Counted from the first letter of the stretch, positions 1-7,860 are shown. The stretch is DNA of 20,476 nucleotides from Candidatus Poseidoniaceae archaeon (GCA_029250385.1 JAQXFJ010000226.1:1-20476); one strand, 5' to 3'. The notes: a model not told the origin generated them from the sequence alone. Program-made: numbers and translations.

Positions 1-538
1 CCCACCAAGCATACATTATGGAAGGAACAATCATCGCTAAATTGCCTACTAGGTAATTTCTAAATTTTACTTCTGTTGCACCATATGCGTAATTTAATAC
101 TCCATATGGGATTACCAAACTAATTCGAGTAAGAGCAACTACATTGGTGCCTTTGTCAACGATTTCTTGTTCTAATCCACTCAAAGTGGGATATTTACTA
201 AGTGCTTTTCTAGCATATGGGTTCATCCATTTCTTGCCAAGTAAAAACGGGGCAATTGCTCCTAACATCGAGCCGACATAGGCAATCAATATGCCAGGTC
301 CAAAACCATAGATTACTCCTGCAAGATACTTGTGAAAACTCGCCGGTAAGGCAATTATGCCAAAAACTATGTACAGCAGAATAAAAATTATCATGCCATA
401 CAATGCATTGTTAGAAAACCATGTGAGGTAATCAATAAACAAGGAAATTAAAACTTGGGTTAAAGAAATTGTAATAGCGATGCCGGTAATTACGATTAAC
501 GCAGCAATAAGGCTGGTACTTTTTTTCATACTTATCAT
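1..538 (-). CDS. TVP38/TMEM64 (DedA/VTT-type) membrane protein, C-terminus cut by window edge
   Basis: This open frame begins with ATG at 538 and runs off the left edge, giving 179 residues without a stop. It is strongly hydrophobic: a membrane segment at residues 9-32, another at 46-64, and the VTT-type core from about 70 onward, with GSMLGA at 89-94, a basic loop KKW at 102-104, and the R-x5-P-Y then N-Y pattern at 138-150 that is usual before the last helices of TVP38-like proteins. Family members are integral membrane proteins linked to lipid scrambling or membrane homeostasis; the substrate here is unknown. Its ATG overlaps the TGA of the upstream aconitase-family gene (ATGA), so the two are probably translationally coupled. 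A second in-frame ATG at 529 is possible. The family is assigned from motif pattern and hydrophobicity. Confidence 0.75.
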   Translation of the reverse strand, partial: MISMKKSTSLIAALIVITGIAITISLTQVLISLFIDYLTWFSNNALYGMIIFILLYIVFGIIALPASFHKYLAGVIYGFGPGILIAYVGSMLGAIAPFLLGKKWMNPYARKALSKYPTLSGLEQEIVDKGTNVVALTRISLVIPYGVLNYAYGATEVKFRNYLVGNLAMIVPSIMYAWW

Positions 539-2523
539 TCAAACAAGTTACTTGTCCAAGACGTAATTCTTCCGGTAAAAGCAGATGTAGCTACTGTTAA
601 CGGGCTTGCTAAATACAATTTACCTGGGCCAGAGCGACCTTGAAAGTTACGATTGATAGCAGATACAGTGACTTGTTCAGGATTTATTGACACACCAGGT
701 CCAGCACCGATACATGCGCCGCAACCTGGATCTATTAACTGGACTCCAACTTTTTCAAACAACTCATGCCATCCTTTTCTAACCGCTAAATCCTTGACCA
801 AACCTGAACCGTATTGGATGAAAAATTCAACACCATCAGCGACCATAAGTCCCAAATCATCAGCGGCTTGACAGACTAGCGCATAGTACGCAATATCATC
901 TTCTTTACCCGCAGTACATGACCCGCCGTAAGCGATATCAACTTTGACTTCACCAATTTCAGAAATTAATGCACCGTTAGTGGGATCACTAGGCACACCT
1001 TTGTCAGGATTGCCGGGATGTGCTACCATTGGCTCTATTTTGGACAAGTCAATATGGTGGACGCCGCCGGTATATTCTGCTCCTTGGTCAGGATTAACGG
1101 CGTTTTGTCTCATTTGCTGAAGTTCAAGATGTGGCATTGAGCGCTTCATCCAATCATACAATTTTTCATCAGGTTCGCAAATTCCAGTTCTTGCTGAACA
1201 TTCAGTTGCCATATTGCATAACGTTGCCCGCTCATCAATCGAAAGGCTTGACAGTCCAGGGCCGCCAAATTCCATTGATCTGTTCAAGGTCAACTCTTCT
1301 CTTGCATGGTCAGCAAGAATGTAAAGAATCACATCCTTTGCTGTACAACCGGGATTAAGTATTCCAGATAATTCAAACCTAATTGACTCTGGAACTTTTA
1401 CGAAAGTAAATCCGGAACTAATCAAATTAGAGTACTCTGTAGCCCCAACACCCCATGTTAGAGCATTAGACGCTCCCCCCATGCAGGTGTGAGAATCTGT
1501 TGCTTGAACAAAATCCCCTACTTCAATAAATTCTTCACGCGCCACTTGATGACAAATACCTGGTGAAACTCCATCGACTGCTGAATAATCTCTTACTCCG
1601 GTATGGCTTTGGAAGGCTTTTTGTAAGTCTCGCAAGGTTTGTACCTTATCCATAAAGGGTACAAATTTGGGATTGTGGTGTGCATACAACAGATGGTCTT
1701 CAAAGACCGCGAATTTGCTAGGGTTCGGTAGGGAATACTCGTTACCATATTCCTGGGCAAGGAATGTATGAACTTGAGCGGTGGTGAACTCGTGTGAATA
1801 TCCACTTTGAACTTGAGTAATCACCGGATCATCAGGTTTGACGCATTGGTTGGGCTTTTGCCCAACTAGGTTACGAGCAATTATTTTCTCAGCCATAGTC
1901 ATAGGCCTATCTTCTGTATCCATTTCAGGAAGTTGGATTTCATTATTTTTTAGCGATTTTGCGAATGGAAATAGGCCGCCCTTTTCGATAATTATTCTCG
2001 TGACAACATCGTATTTTTCAGTGAATTTGCCAAGAGGTAATGCCTCTCCATCTTGTAGGCGCTCTAGCATGTTATAATCACCCATTAATTGGCCAAGATT
2101 GATATTATTTCTTTCGTGTATTGGAGCAAATGATGCAGCTATTACTATTCTTATGCCTGCCCAACGCTCACACTGTGCTGCAGTTTCTCTACTAGAGCCA
2201 GTGCCCTTTCTTTGACCAGATACTATTATCTCAAAGTTTCCGTTAATCAGTGCATTCTCATTGAATACACGTAGACCATTGTGTTTTAACCCAGCATAGG
2301 CGTTTTTGGCAATTTCGGCAGGGTCGTGATCAAAACAAACCCAAGCAGGAGTCATTACGTCAGTGTTGATGTCGTCAAGTAAATCCTCGGGATTGATATC
2401 CTTCATCTGTAAATTTAAGCCATGGTAAAGTTGTTGTTTTATCAGTTCCATATCCTTGGTGAGAAACAAAACCCGTTTCCCCGGCGTGAGTGCAATTGGT
2501 CTGTGTAACGCCGCGACAACCAT
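535..2523 (-). CDS. Aconitase-superfamily dehydratase with N-terminal swivel domain (isopropylmalate dehydratase/homoaconitase/aconitase type)
   Basis: A [4Fe-4S] hydro-lyase that isomerises a citrate-, homocitrate- or isopropylmalate-like acid. The domain order is inverted relative to AcnA and fused fungal isopropylmalate isomerase. Numbering from a TTG at 2541, the swivel domain lies at about 50-200, with its GTGSSRE loop at 113-119 and the IAASFAPIHERN segment at 134-145. The iron-sulfur catalytic domain lies at about 215-668, with ATDSHT at 347-352, the three cluster cysteines expected at C542 (GGSC) and C607/C610 (CGAC), and the substrate loop NRNFQGRSGPG at 630-640. The core reads more like LeuC than AcnA, while swivel-before-core resembles AcnB without its HEAT domain. 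Cluster-loop wording SCTAGKEDD replaces the usual SCTNxRxED, so I leave the substrate open. I favour the ATG at 2523 (662 aa) over the TTG at 2541: a TATA-like GGTTATACC lies about 30 bases upstream and there is no Shine-Dalgarno motif. It is divergent from TFB. Confidence 0.85.
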   Translation of the reverse strand: MVVAALHRPIALTPGKRVLFLTKDMELIKQQLYHGLNLQMKDINPEDLLDDINTDVMTPAWVCFDHDPAEIAKNAYAGLKHNGLRVFNENALINGNFEIIVSGQRKGTGSSRETAAQCERWAGIRIVIAASFAPIHERNNINLGQLMGDYNMLERLQDGEALPLGKFTEKYDVVTRIIIEKGGLFPFAKSLKNNEIQLPEMDTEDRPMTMAEKIIARNLVGQKPNQCVKPDDPVITQVQSGYSHEFTTAQVHTFLAQEYGNEYSLPNPSKFAVFEDHLLYAHHNPKFVPFMDKVQTLRDLQKAFQSHTGVRDYSAVDGVSPGICHQVAREEFIEVGDFVQATDSHTCMGGASNALTWGVGATEYSNLISSGFTFVKVPESIRFELSGILNPGCTAKDVILYILADHAREELTLNRSMEFGGPGLSSLSIDERATLCNMATECSARTGICEPDEKLYDWMKRSMPHLELQQMRQNAVNPDQGAEYTGGVHHIDLSKIEPMVAHPGNPDKGVPSDPTNGALISEIGEVKVDIAYGGSCTAGKEDDIAYYALVCQAADDLGLMVADGVEFFIQYGSGLVKDLAVRKGWHELFEKVGVQLIDPGCGACIGAGPGVSINPEQVTVSAINRNFQGRSGPGKLYLASPLTVATSAFTGRITSWTSNLFE

Positions 2524-2661
2524 TGCAATCGTTTCGGGCAAGGGACTTGTTGGTATAACCGTTCGTCTAAATTTGTGAAAAAGTATATGACGGGAGTGTA
2601 TATTTTAGAAATCTGAAGCGAGCCGTGGCAAAACCAATTACGAATATTACAACATAAGTTT

Positions 2662-2669
2662 CATATAAC
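2662..2669 (+). promoter_or_regulatory. Candidate TATA box for TFB
   Basis: The AT-rich element CATATAAC lies in the 184-200 base divergent region before the TFB start at 2726. Transcription starting about 25 bases downstream would give a leader of roughly 35 bases containing the G-rich Shine-Dalgarno-like tract. A second AT-rich stretch, TTTTATTATA at 2701-2710, is too close to the start codon to be the TATA box of a transcript that includes the G tract. Confidence 0.3.
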
Positions 2670-2694
2670 CTTGCGATAGGGGTTAAGAGTATTG

Positions 2695-2717
2695 CCCTAA
2701 TTTTATTATAGGGGGGG
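2695..2717 (+). promoter_or_regulatory. G7 ribosome-binding tract inside a short inverted repeat before TFB
   Basis: A run of seven G (2711-2717) ends eight bases before the TFB ATG at 2726, a normal Shine-Dalgarno spacing. Its first bases pair with CCCTA at 2695-2699 (partner TAGGG at 2709-2713, nine-base loop), so a weak hairpin could hide the ribosome-binding site. An out-of-frame ATG at 2719 opens a four-codon frame (M-Q-N-G-stop) whose TGA at 2731-2733 lies just inside the TFB coding sequence. What is seen is the run, the dyad and the mini-frame; any autoregulatory role is inference. Confidence 0.35.
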
Positions 2718-2725
2718 TATGCAAA

Positions 2726-3652
2726 ATGGATGAACAACAAGTTGAAGATATTGTAAAATGCAGCGATTGTGGAAGTAGAAATTTGACTCGTGACGAGACT
2801 AGAGGAGAAGTAGTCTGCGAGGATTGTGGATTAGTTCTAGAAGATAATGTGATTGACCAAGGTGCTGAATGGAGAGTTTTCTCTCCAGAACAAGGCGACC
2901 AAAGAGCAAGAACCGGCGCACCAATGACAGTTATGCTCCACGACAAAGGTCTCTCTACAGACATTGATTGGCAAAACAAAGATTATTCTGGAAAAACCAT
3001 TAACTCAAGATACCGTTCTCAATTTTATCGAATGCGAAAATGGCAGAAAAGAAGCCGAGTATCCAATGCGACTGAAAGAAATCTGGCAATGGCTCTAGCA
3101 GAACTTGACAGAATGGCTAGCCGACTAGAATTGCCAAAGTCGGTCAGAGAAGCAGCCGCTGTTAATTACAAGAAAGCAGTCGATAAGCGATTGATTAGAG
3201 GTCGCTCTATTGAAGGTGTAGCAGCAGCATCGTTGTATGCAGCATGTAGGCAATGTGGAGTTCCAAGAACTCTTGACGAGATTGGACAAGCGTCTAGAAC
3301 TGGTCGAAAAGAGATAGGTCGAACCTACAGATTCATGGTAAGAGAACTAAAAATGAAGATTATGCCTACAGGGCCGGAAGATTATATTTCGAGATTTTGT
3401 TCGGGTCTTGGACTGGATGCTGAAGTTGAAGCAAAAGCCTACGAATTGATCAAAGCTGCCCAAGAAAAGGAACTTACCAGTGGACGAGGGCCAACAGGTA
3501 TTGCAGCTTCAATTATCTACATCGCTTCAGTTTTGTGTGGCAAGAGAAGAACTCAACGTGAAGTTGCTGAAGTTGCTGGAGTAACCGAAGTAACAATTCG
3601 TAACAGATACAAGGAATTAATCCAAAATCTGAATATCGAACTTGACATCTGA
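2726..3652 (+). CDS. tfb: Transcription initiation factor B (TFB, archaeal TFIIB)
   Basis: TFB binds the TBP-TATA complex and recruits RNA polymerase. The 308-residue length is normal. A zinc ribbon uses C12, C15, C31 and C34. The B-reader/linker region follows at about 45-85 (EWRVFSPEQ at 48-56). Two cyclin-fold repeats occupy about 115-205 (with GRSIEGVAAASLYAACR at 159-175) and about 212-302 (with GRGPTGIAASIIYIAS at 253-268), each containing the family's GxxPxxIAAAxxY-like signature. The second repeat ends in a helix-turn-helix (EVAEVAGVTEVTIRNRYKEL at 279-298) that contacts the BRE. The ATG at 2726 is preceded by a G-rich ribosome-binding tract. The HEAT-like gene starts 23 bases downstream and is probably cotranscribed. 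Many archaea carry several TFBs; whether this is the general one cannot be decided here. Confidence 0.97.
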   Translation: MDEQQVEDIVKCSDCGSRNLTRDETRGEVVCEDCGLVLEDNVIDQGAEWRVFSPEQGDQRARTGAPMTVMLHDKGLSTDIDWQNKDYSGKTINSRYRSQFYRMRKWQKRSRVSNATERNLAMALAELDRMASRLELPKSVREAAAVNYKKAVDKRLIRGRSIEGVAAASLYAACRQCGVPRTLDEIGQASRTGRKEIGRTYRFMVRELKMKIMPTGPEDYISRFCSGLGLDAEVEAKAYELIKAAQEKELTSGRGPTGIAASIIYIASVLCGKRRTQREVAEVAGVTEVTIRNRYKELIQNLNIELDI

Positions 3653-3675
3653 TTCGCCAAAATAGGTTGATATTA

Positions 3676-5154
3676 ATGACTAAAAGTCGATCTGAGTTAT
3701 CTCAGATTGTGTTTGAAAAAGTAGCGACGTTACTTGTTGAGGCAATGGAGCAAGGAACAAAGTCATGGCCACTTCCAGAACCCCCAATAATTGACCCTGA
3801 CTTCCCTCCAGTTCATCCGCTATCCCCGCAAGAATTAATCGAACAAGGACTAGCGTTGTTGAATATAGACCATGGAATGTTTCAACACAAATTAAACACT
3901 GTTGTAGAGTTGGTAGTACCACATAGAATGAACTTAACTGACGACCCGTATAAAACTCATCAAAAATGGTTGGCTAAACGCAGTAATATGGTTGCTGAGA
4001 GACTAATTTTTCTAATTAATAATGACTGGTTAGCTCAAGCACTTGACCCCTCTGCTCCAGACATAACACGATGGTGGCTCAGTATTGCCTTACTAAATGG
4101 CTTATCAATTGGGCCACTTGGCCAACCGATACATCAAGGATACCATATGTTGGAGTCGATTGCAATTGGGGAACGTCCAGGCTCTTGGCACACTCAACCT
4201 GAGGCAGGACCTCAAAATATTGACTGGAACCCGCAAGCAGTAATTCCACGTATCAGTGGAGTTATTGCCCATAAGACTGGGATTGAAGCCGCAAGATGGA
4301 TGTTAAATGAACTAGAAACCAGTAATGTCGACCGGAGGAGATTATTGATTGAGTGGATTAGGTTATTACTTGAAAGGCCCGAATTAATCGAACCCTTACA
4401 ATTGCTCGAAATTTTGGTTAGGAGAACTAATGATGAAGATGATCAAGTAGCAGTACAGGTTTCTCGATGTTTAGCAAAGATAACTGATTATGATAAGGAT
4501 AAAGGCCACGAATTGGCTAAATTATTGATGGCAAGAGACGATTTAATGGTTAGAAGGTCAATGGCCGATGTCTTAACTAGATTATTTAGGAGACTAACAG
4601 TTGACGCTTTACCTTTCTATAACCAACTAAAAGCGGATAAAGACCCTGATGTATTGGCTGCAGTTAGCAACACATCCGCAGATTTAAGATTTCTAGATGT
4701 TGATTTGTGGGCGGAAAACCTTCTGGAATTAAGTAAGCATGAACTGCCAGTTGTTAGAAGAAATATAGTGCCTTCACTGAGAGATTATTTTGAGACATTT
4801 CCAGATGACAGCAGAAAACTACTCCCGCTGTTATGGCAGGATGGCGATGAAGTTGTACGGACAAGGATGCGAGAGTTACTCGTCAAAATGGTTGATATAT
4901 CTCCGGAAAAATTTGCCGCTAGGTTAACTGATTTAACAGCAGAAAATTGTGATTTGAACCCGCTATGGCAACTGATGAACGCACGGAAAAAAAACTCATC
5001 AGAAATTTGGCTTGATTGGTTATCTGGTAACGGGGAGATTCCTCACTTGGAGCCAAAGACCCAACATGTCAGCACTAAACAAGCCCCCGACAGTCTTCCA
5101 TCTCTTGGTGAGGCCTTGGAAACCCTTGATCAAGAATTAGGTTTCCTAGATTAA
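3676..5154 (+). CDS. HEAT-like helical repeat protein of unknown function
   Basis: A soluble 492-residue protein. I recognise no catalytic motif. The N-terminal 50 residues are followed by a Pro-rich stretch (LPEPPIIDPDFPPVHPLSP) and then by alpha-helical repeats. From about residue 220 to 440 there are repeated amphipathic helix pairs with HEAT-like wording: RTNDEDDQVAVQVSRCLAKI, ARDDLMVRRSMADVLTRLF, KDPDVLAAVSNTSADLRFL, HELPVVRRNIVPSLRDYF and DGDEVVRTRMRELLVKMV. Such scaffolds bind proteins or nucleic acid. The ATG at 3676 is chosen over an upstream TTG at 3667 because AGGTTG sits just before it. It follows TFB by 23 bases on the same strand, suggesting one transcript and perhaps a role near transcription, which is inference only. 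Its TAA abuts, with no gap, the stop codon of the convergent membrane-protein gene. Confidence 0.75.
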   Translation: MTKSRSELSQIVFEKVATLLVEAMEQGTKSWPLPEPPIIDPDFPPVHPLSPQELIEQGLALLNIDHGMFQHKLNTVVELVVPHRMNLTDDPYKTHQKWLAKRSNMVAERLIFLINNDWLAQALDPSAPDITRWWLSIALLNGLSIGPLGQPIHQGYHMLESIAIGERPGSWHTQPEAGPQNIDWNPQAVIPRISGVIAHKTGIEAARWMLNELETSNVDRRRLLIEWIRLLLERPELIEPLQLLEILVRRTNDEDDQVAVQVSRCLAKITDYDKDKGHELAKLLMARDDLMVRRSMADVLTRLFRRLTVDALPFYNQLKADKDPDVLAAVSNTSADLRFLDVDLWAENLLELSKHELPVVRRNIVPSLRDYFETFPDDSRKLLPLLWQDGDEVVRTRMRELLVKMVDISPEKFAARLTDLTAENCDLNPLWQLMNARKKNSSEIWLDWLSGNGEIPHLEPKTQHVSTKQAPDSLPSLGEALETLDQELGFLD

Positions 5155-5574
5155 TCATTCTTCTTCTGCTTCATTTAGTGGTCCAGATACTACCAAACCA
5201 ACGTAAATCGAATTTAGCATACTCAAACACCCAATTAACATCACAATCATCCCAGTAGTATCTGGTAGAGAATCTTTAATGTGATTTATTTGTAGAATTC
5301 CAACGATAATAAAACATGAGATTGAAAAAACTAGCACCTTTTTCCAACTCTGCTTAGGAGTTTCCCATCGATTAATAGAAGGGATAATGCCATTTGATTT
5401 GAAGGTAAATCGAAACCAGCCAATATACATGCAGCATAATCCTGCAAGTCCGACTAAACCTCTGGTGAATGATGGAGCATTCCACGGGCCAGCAGGTGCG
5501 AAATCAAACAGTGTTTGGATCACCATCAGCAGACCAGCAAGTGTATACCACCGCCACTCAGGGTCATTCGCCAT
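5155..5574 (-). CDS. Four-helix integral membrane protein, unknown
   Basis: A 139-residue hydrophobic protein with four likely membrane segments at about 10-28, 36-57, 79-97 and 106-130, a short basic loop between helices two and three (TFKSNG, then WETPKQSWKK), and an acidic tail ending NEAEEE. I do not recognise the family. ATG at 5574 follows a weak TATA-like GCATAACC about 20 bases upstream, in a 51-base divergent region shared with the GalU-like gene. Its stop touches the stop of the convergent HEAT-like gene. The absence of any good competing frame and the clear membrane pattern support coding. Confidence 0.6.
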   Translation of the reverse strand: MANDPEWRWYTLAGLLMVIQTLFDFAPAGPWNAPSFTRGLVGLAGLCCMYIGWFRFTFKSNGIIPSINRWETPKQSWKKVLVFSISCFIIVGILQINHIKDSLPDTTGMIVMLIGCLSMLNSIYVGLVVSGPLNEAEEE

Positions 5575-5625
5575 GACAACGCATGTTGGGTTATGCTTGA
5601 AAGGTTGTACCCTTTGGGATTCTAT

Positions 5626-6489
5626 ATGAGCGTGGTTAAAGATGCAGTTATTGTTGCGGGCGGATTGGGAAGTCGAATGTTGCCAACAAGTGCTTATCTA
5701 CCAAAAGAAGCGTTGCCGTTAGTTGATGTACCTGCATTGATTCATTTAGTACTTGAAGCAGCGAATGCCGGAGCATCAAGAATTCACATAATTACCTCAC
5801 CAAAGAAAAGTTTTGACAACTTTTTTCAAAATAATGGCCTTTACTCAGAATTACGTCCAGAAGTAAGTGAGGCACTATTCTCGCCATTTAGTGGTCTTGA
5901 ATTTCACATTCACGTTCAAAATGAACCACTGGGATTAGGTCATGCTTTAATGCAATCTCTATCGGCAATTAACGGACCATTTATCGTTCTTTTAGGAGAT
6001 AATATTATCACACGAGATTTTTCTAGTATTACCAATTTTAAGCCATCAGATGCCTCAAAAAAACTAGTAATGGCTTATGAAGAATTTAGTTTACCTTGTG
6101 CTGGAATATATTCACTTCCTGAATTAGAAGTGGTAAATTATGGGGTAGTTAGATTAGACAATGACAGAATTACCGAAGTTGTTGAAAAACCAAATCAGTC
6201 AGATGCCCCCTCAAACAAAGTATTGTGTGGACGTTACATCTTTGCTGAGAATTCACTAGATTTGCTTACCAACGTGTTTAGTGTAGTTGATTATGGTGAG
6301 ATGCAAACCATAGAGTTGCAAAAGTATTGGATGGAATCGATTGGATATGTCGCAGTTGATTTAAGTGAATATCAATGGTATGATTCTGGCAACCCACTAA
6401 GTTGGCTTAAAGCTCAAATCGATTACGGTCTGCGTAATTTAGACTACGCCCCGGAATTAAAAACTTGGCTTATTGATAGACTGAAATGA
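5626..6489 (+). CDS. galU: UTP--glucose-1-phosphate uridylyltransferase-like nucleotidyltransferase (GalU type)
   Basis: Forms UDP-glucose from UTP and glucose 1-phosphate, the precursor for UDP-glucuronate and glycan synthesis. The 287 residues show the full GalU-type order: nucleotide-binding AGGLGSRMLP at 11-20, PKEALPLVD at 26-34, QNEPLGLGHA at 98-107, the metal-binding GDN at 124-126, NYGVV at 171-175, VEKP at 186-189 and the late YDSGNP at 252-257. The start is set at ATG 5626; the frame stays open further upstream, but an earlier TTG at 5515 would put about 37 unrelated residues before the nucleotide-binding motif and overlap the divergent gene. The 51-base gap implies a compact divergent promoter. 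It ends one base before the convergent RNase HI stop. The UDP-glucose product fits the dehydrogenase encoded near 10.4 kb. Specificity for UTP over dTTP is inferred from motif wording. Confidence 0.85.
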   Translation: MSVVKDAVIVAGGLGSRMLPTSAYLPKEALPLVDVPALIHLVLEAANAGASRIHIITSPKKSFDNFFQNNGLYSELRPEVSEALFSPFSGLEFHIHVQNEPLGLGHALMQSLSAINGPFIVLLGDNIITRDFSSITNFKPSDASKKLVMAYEEFSLPCAGIYSLPELEVVNYGVVRLDNDRITEVVEKPNQSDAPSNKVLCGRYIFAENSLDLLTNVFSVVDYGEMQTIELQKYWMESIGYVAVDLSEYQWYDSGNPLSWLKAQIDYGLRNLDYAPELKTWLIDRLK

Positions 6490-6490
6490 T

Positions 6491-7042
6491 TTATCTTTGG
6501 CCAGGCTTCCAAAATGACAATGGCATTGGAGCTTGATTATTGACGCACCGATTTGCTAGGTGGTCGGCTCTTTCATTCCATCGATGTCCTCTGTGTGCCC
6601 TTACATGACTCCAATTAAGTTCGCGCAGAGCGCCCACTTCTCGCCACAATTTCTGAACCATAGCCACTAACTCTTTGTTTGCTTTGGCTTTCCAATTACC
6701 CGTTGCTAAATTACCAGCATATTGAGAATCTGTATGGACAATTGCCGGCCGATTGCCCCCGTCAATCAGTAGCCACCGCAATGCTTCAGCGATCGCAGTT
6801 AGTTCTGCAGTATTGTTAGATCCCACTTCTGCACCAATGAAAGCGGAGTCAGAAGAATCAGTGATCACAGAGCCCCATGTTTCCTCGAGAATTTCTCCAC
6901 TACCTTTGCCCAGCCCGTTATCTCCAGTAACAATTACCAAACTCCAAGCAGCTGGAGTTGTAGCAGAAACATCTCGGTTTTCTAAACATGAACCATCTAC
7001 ATAAAGTGCATAATGGTCATTTAATGTTGCCAATTTATTCAC
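6491..7042 (-). CDS. rnhA: Ribonuclease HI
   Basis: Cleaves the RNA strand of RNA-DNA hybrids. All type 1 RNase H catalytic positions are visible: D16 (YVDGS), E80 (NNTAELTAI), D105 (HTDSQYAG) and D160 (NERADHLAN), plus H150 in the VRAHRGHRW flexible loop, matching the catalytic His of the E. coli enzyme. At 183 residues it is longer than the usual ~155 because of an acidic, Ser/Gly-rich insertion at about 40-70. The start is GTG at 7042, whose GTGA overlaps the stop of gcvH, so it is probably coupled to that gene. The C-terminus is convergent with the GalU-like gene, one base apart. Confidence 0.93.
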   Translation of the reverse strand: MNKLATLNDHYALYVDGSCLENRDVSATTPAAWSLVIVTGDNGLGKGSGEILEETWGSVITDSSDSAFIGAEVGSNNTAELTAIAEALRWLLIDGGNRPAIVHTDSQYAGNLATGNWKAKANKELVAMVQKLWREVGALRELNWSHVRAHRGHRWNERADHLANRCVNNQAPMPLSFWKPGQR

Positions 7043-7422
7043 TCGCCAATCAGAGCACGGTATGCAGCAGCATCCATTAGATCAGCGAGTTGGTCAGGAT
7101 TATTGATTGTCATTTTAATTATCCAACCATCCCCATATGGGCTGGTGTTCATCAATTCTGGAGTGTCCTCTAATTCTTCATTTACTTCAGTAATTGCTCC
7201 GCTTAGCGGGGCAAAAATAGGTGATGCAGACTTTACTGATTCAACCACAGCAAATTCTCCCATGTCGTCAACTACCATGCCGCTATCGGGAAGTTCGATG
7301 TAAACAATGTCGGTAAGCGCATGTTGAGCATGGTCTGTTATCCCTATAGTCACAGTGTCACCATCTAACTTCAACCATTCATGTTCTTTGGTATAATACA
7401 GACTTTCGGGAATCTCACTCAT
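7039..7422 (-). CDS. gcvH: Glycine cleavage system H protein
   Basis: The lipoyl carrier that shuttles the aminomethyl group between the P, T and L proteins of glycine cleavage. 127 residues, normal length. The lipoylated lysine is K64 in VESVKSASP (60-68). The N-terminal YYTKEHEWLK (9-18) and the C-terminal SPYGDGWIIKM are typical of the family. ATG at 7422 follows a GAGG about eight bases upstream. Just before it lies a dyad (7453-7477). No gcvT, gcvP or lipoate genes are in the window, so its partners must be elsewhere. Downstream rnhA overlaps its stop by GTGA. Confidence 0.95.
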   Translation of the reverse strand: MSEIPESLYYTKEHEWLKLDGDTVTIGITDHAQHALTDIVYIELPDSGMVVDDMGEFAVVESVKSASPIFAPLSGAITEVNEELEDTPELMNTSPYGDGWIIKMTINNPDQLADLMDAAAYRALIGE

Positions 7423-7452
7423 TGTATCGCCTCATCCAACGGTAGGGTAGAG

Positions 7453-7477
7453 GATTCTTGAATATTCGCAAAGAATC
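7453..7477. promoter_or_regulatory. Dyad between a small membrane-protein gene and gcvH
   Basis: A perfect 7-bp inverted repeat, GATTCTT (7453-7459) and AAGAATC (7471-7477), brackets an 11-base centre that overlaps the smaller palindrome GAATATTC (7460-7467). It begins at the stop codon of the upstream gene and ends about 30 bases before the gcvH start. It could be an operator for gcvH, a stem-loop in the shared transcript, or chance in AT-rich DNA. There is no run of T directly after it on the minus strand, so an intrinsic terminator is unlikely. Confidence 0.3.
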
Positions 7478-7821
7478 TACTCTGATTCTTGAGCAATTTC
7501 AGAAGTTAGGACTTTACTTTCTAATTCTGCCCATGCATTGCCGACCTCATTTTCGCGTTCGGCTTGTGATAACTCATCATGGATTCTAGCTTTCATATTT
7601 TGTTCTGTCTCATTTGGGAAGTATTTCGCAAGTCCTGAAGTTTCATAATTTACCAATCTAGATAGTACCAAGAACGCAATTCCACCAATCAGGAAAAGGT
7701 GACCGATTCCGAGTTCATCAAGGGCCATTCGTTGTTCACTAATGGCAAAACCACAGACTAGAATTAGCCCTAAACCGGTGCCAAGTAGCACACGGTTTGC
7801 TGCTTTGCTTGGCTCGTCCAT
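7477..7821 (-). CDS. Small two-helix membrane protein, unknown
   Basis: 114 residues with membrane segments at about 10-28 and 37-56, then a charged, probably helical cytoplasmic tail (56-114) rich in Glu, Lys and Asn. I recognise no family. ATG at 7821 is the first ATG of the frame. It lies between THEP1 and gcvH on the same strand, with gaps of about 39 and 54 bases, so readthrough transcription is plausible but a functional link is not shown. Confidence 0.6.
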   Translation of the reverse strand: MDEPSKAANRVLLGTGLGLILVCGFAISEQRMALDELGIGHLFLIGGIAFLVLSRLVNYETSGLAKYFPNETEQNMKARIHDELSQAERENEVGNAWAELESKVLTSEIAQESE

Positions 7822-7860
7822 GAACTAGCCAGTATGGCATGAGTGATGAATTAAACGGGA

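Noticed and set aside
2524..2725. Small RNA, tRNA or extra gene in the tfb/aconitase intergenic region
   Set aside because: No cloverleaf, no T-loop consensus and no frame with a credible start; only promoter-like AT-rich elements and the G-rich ribosome-binding tract are seen.
5515..5625. N-terminal extension of the GalU-like frame from a TTG at 5515
   Set aside because: The extra 37 residues do not resemble the family and would overlap the divergent membrane-protein gene; the nucleotide-binding motif begins normally after ATG 5626.
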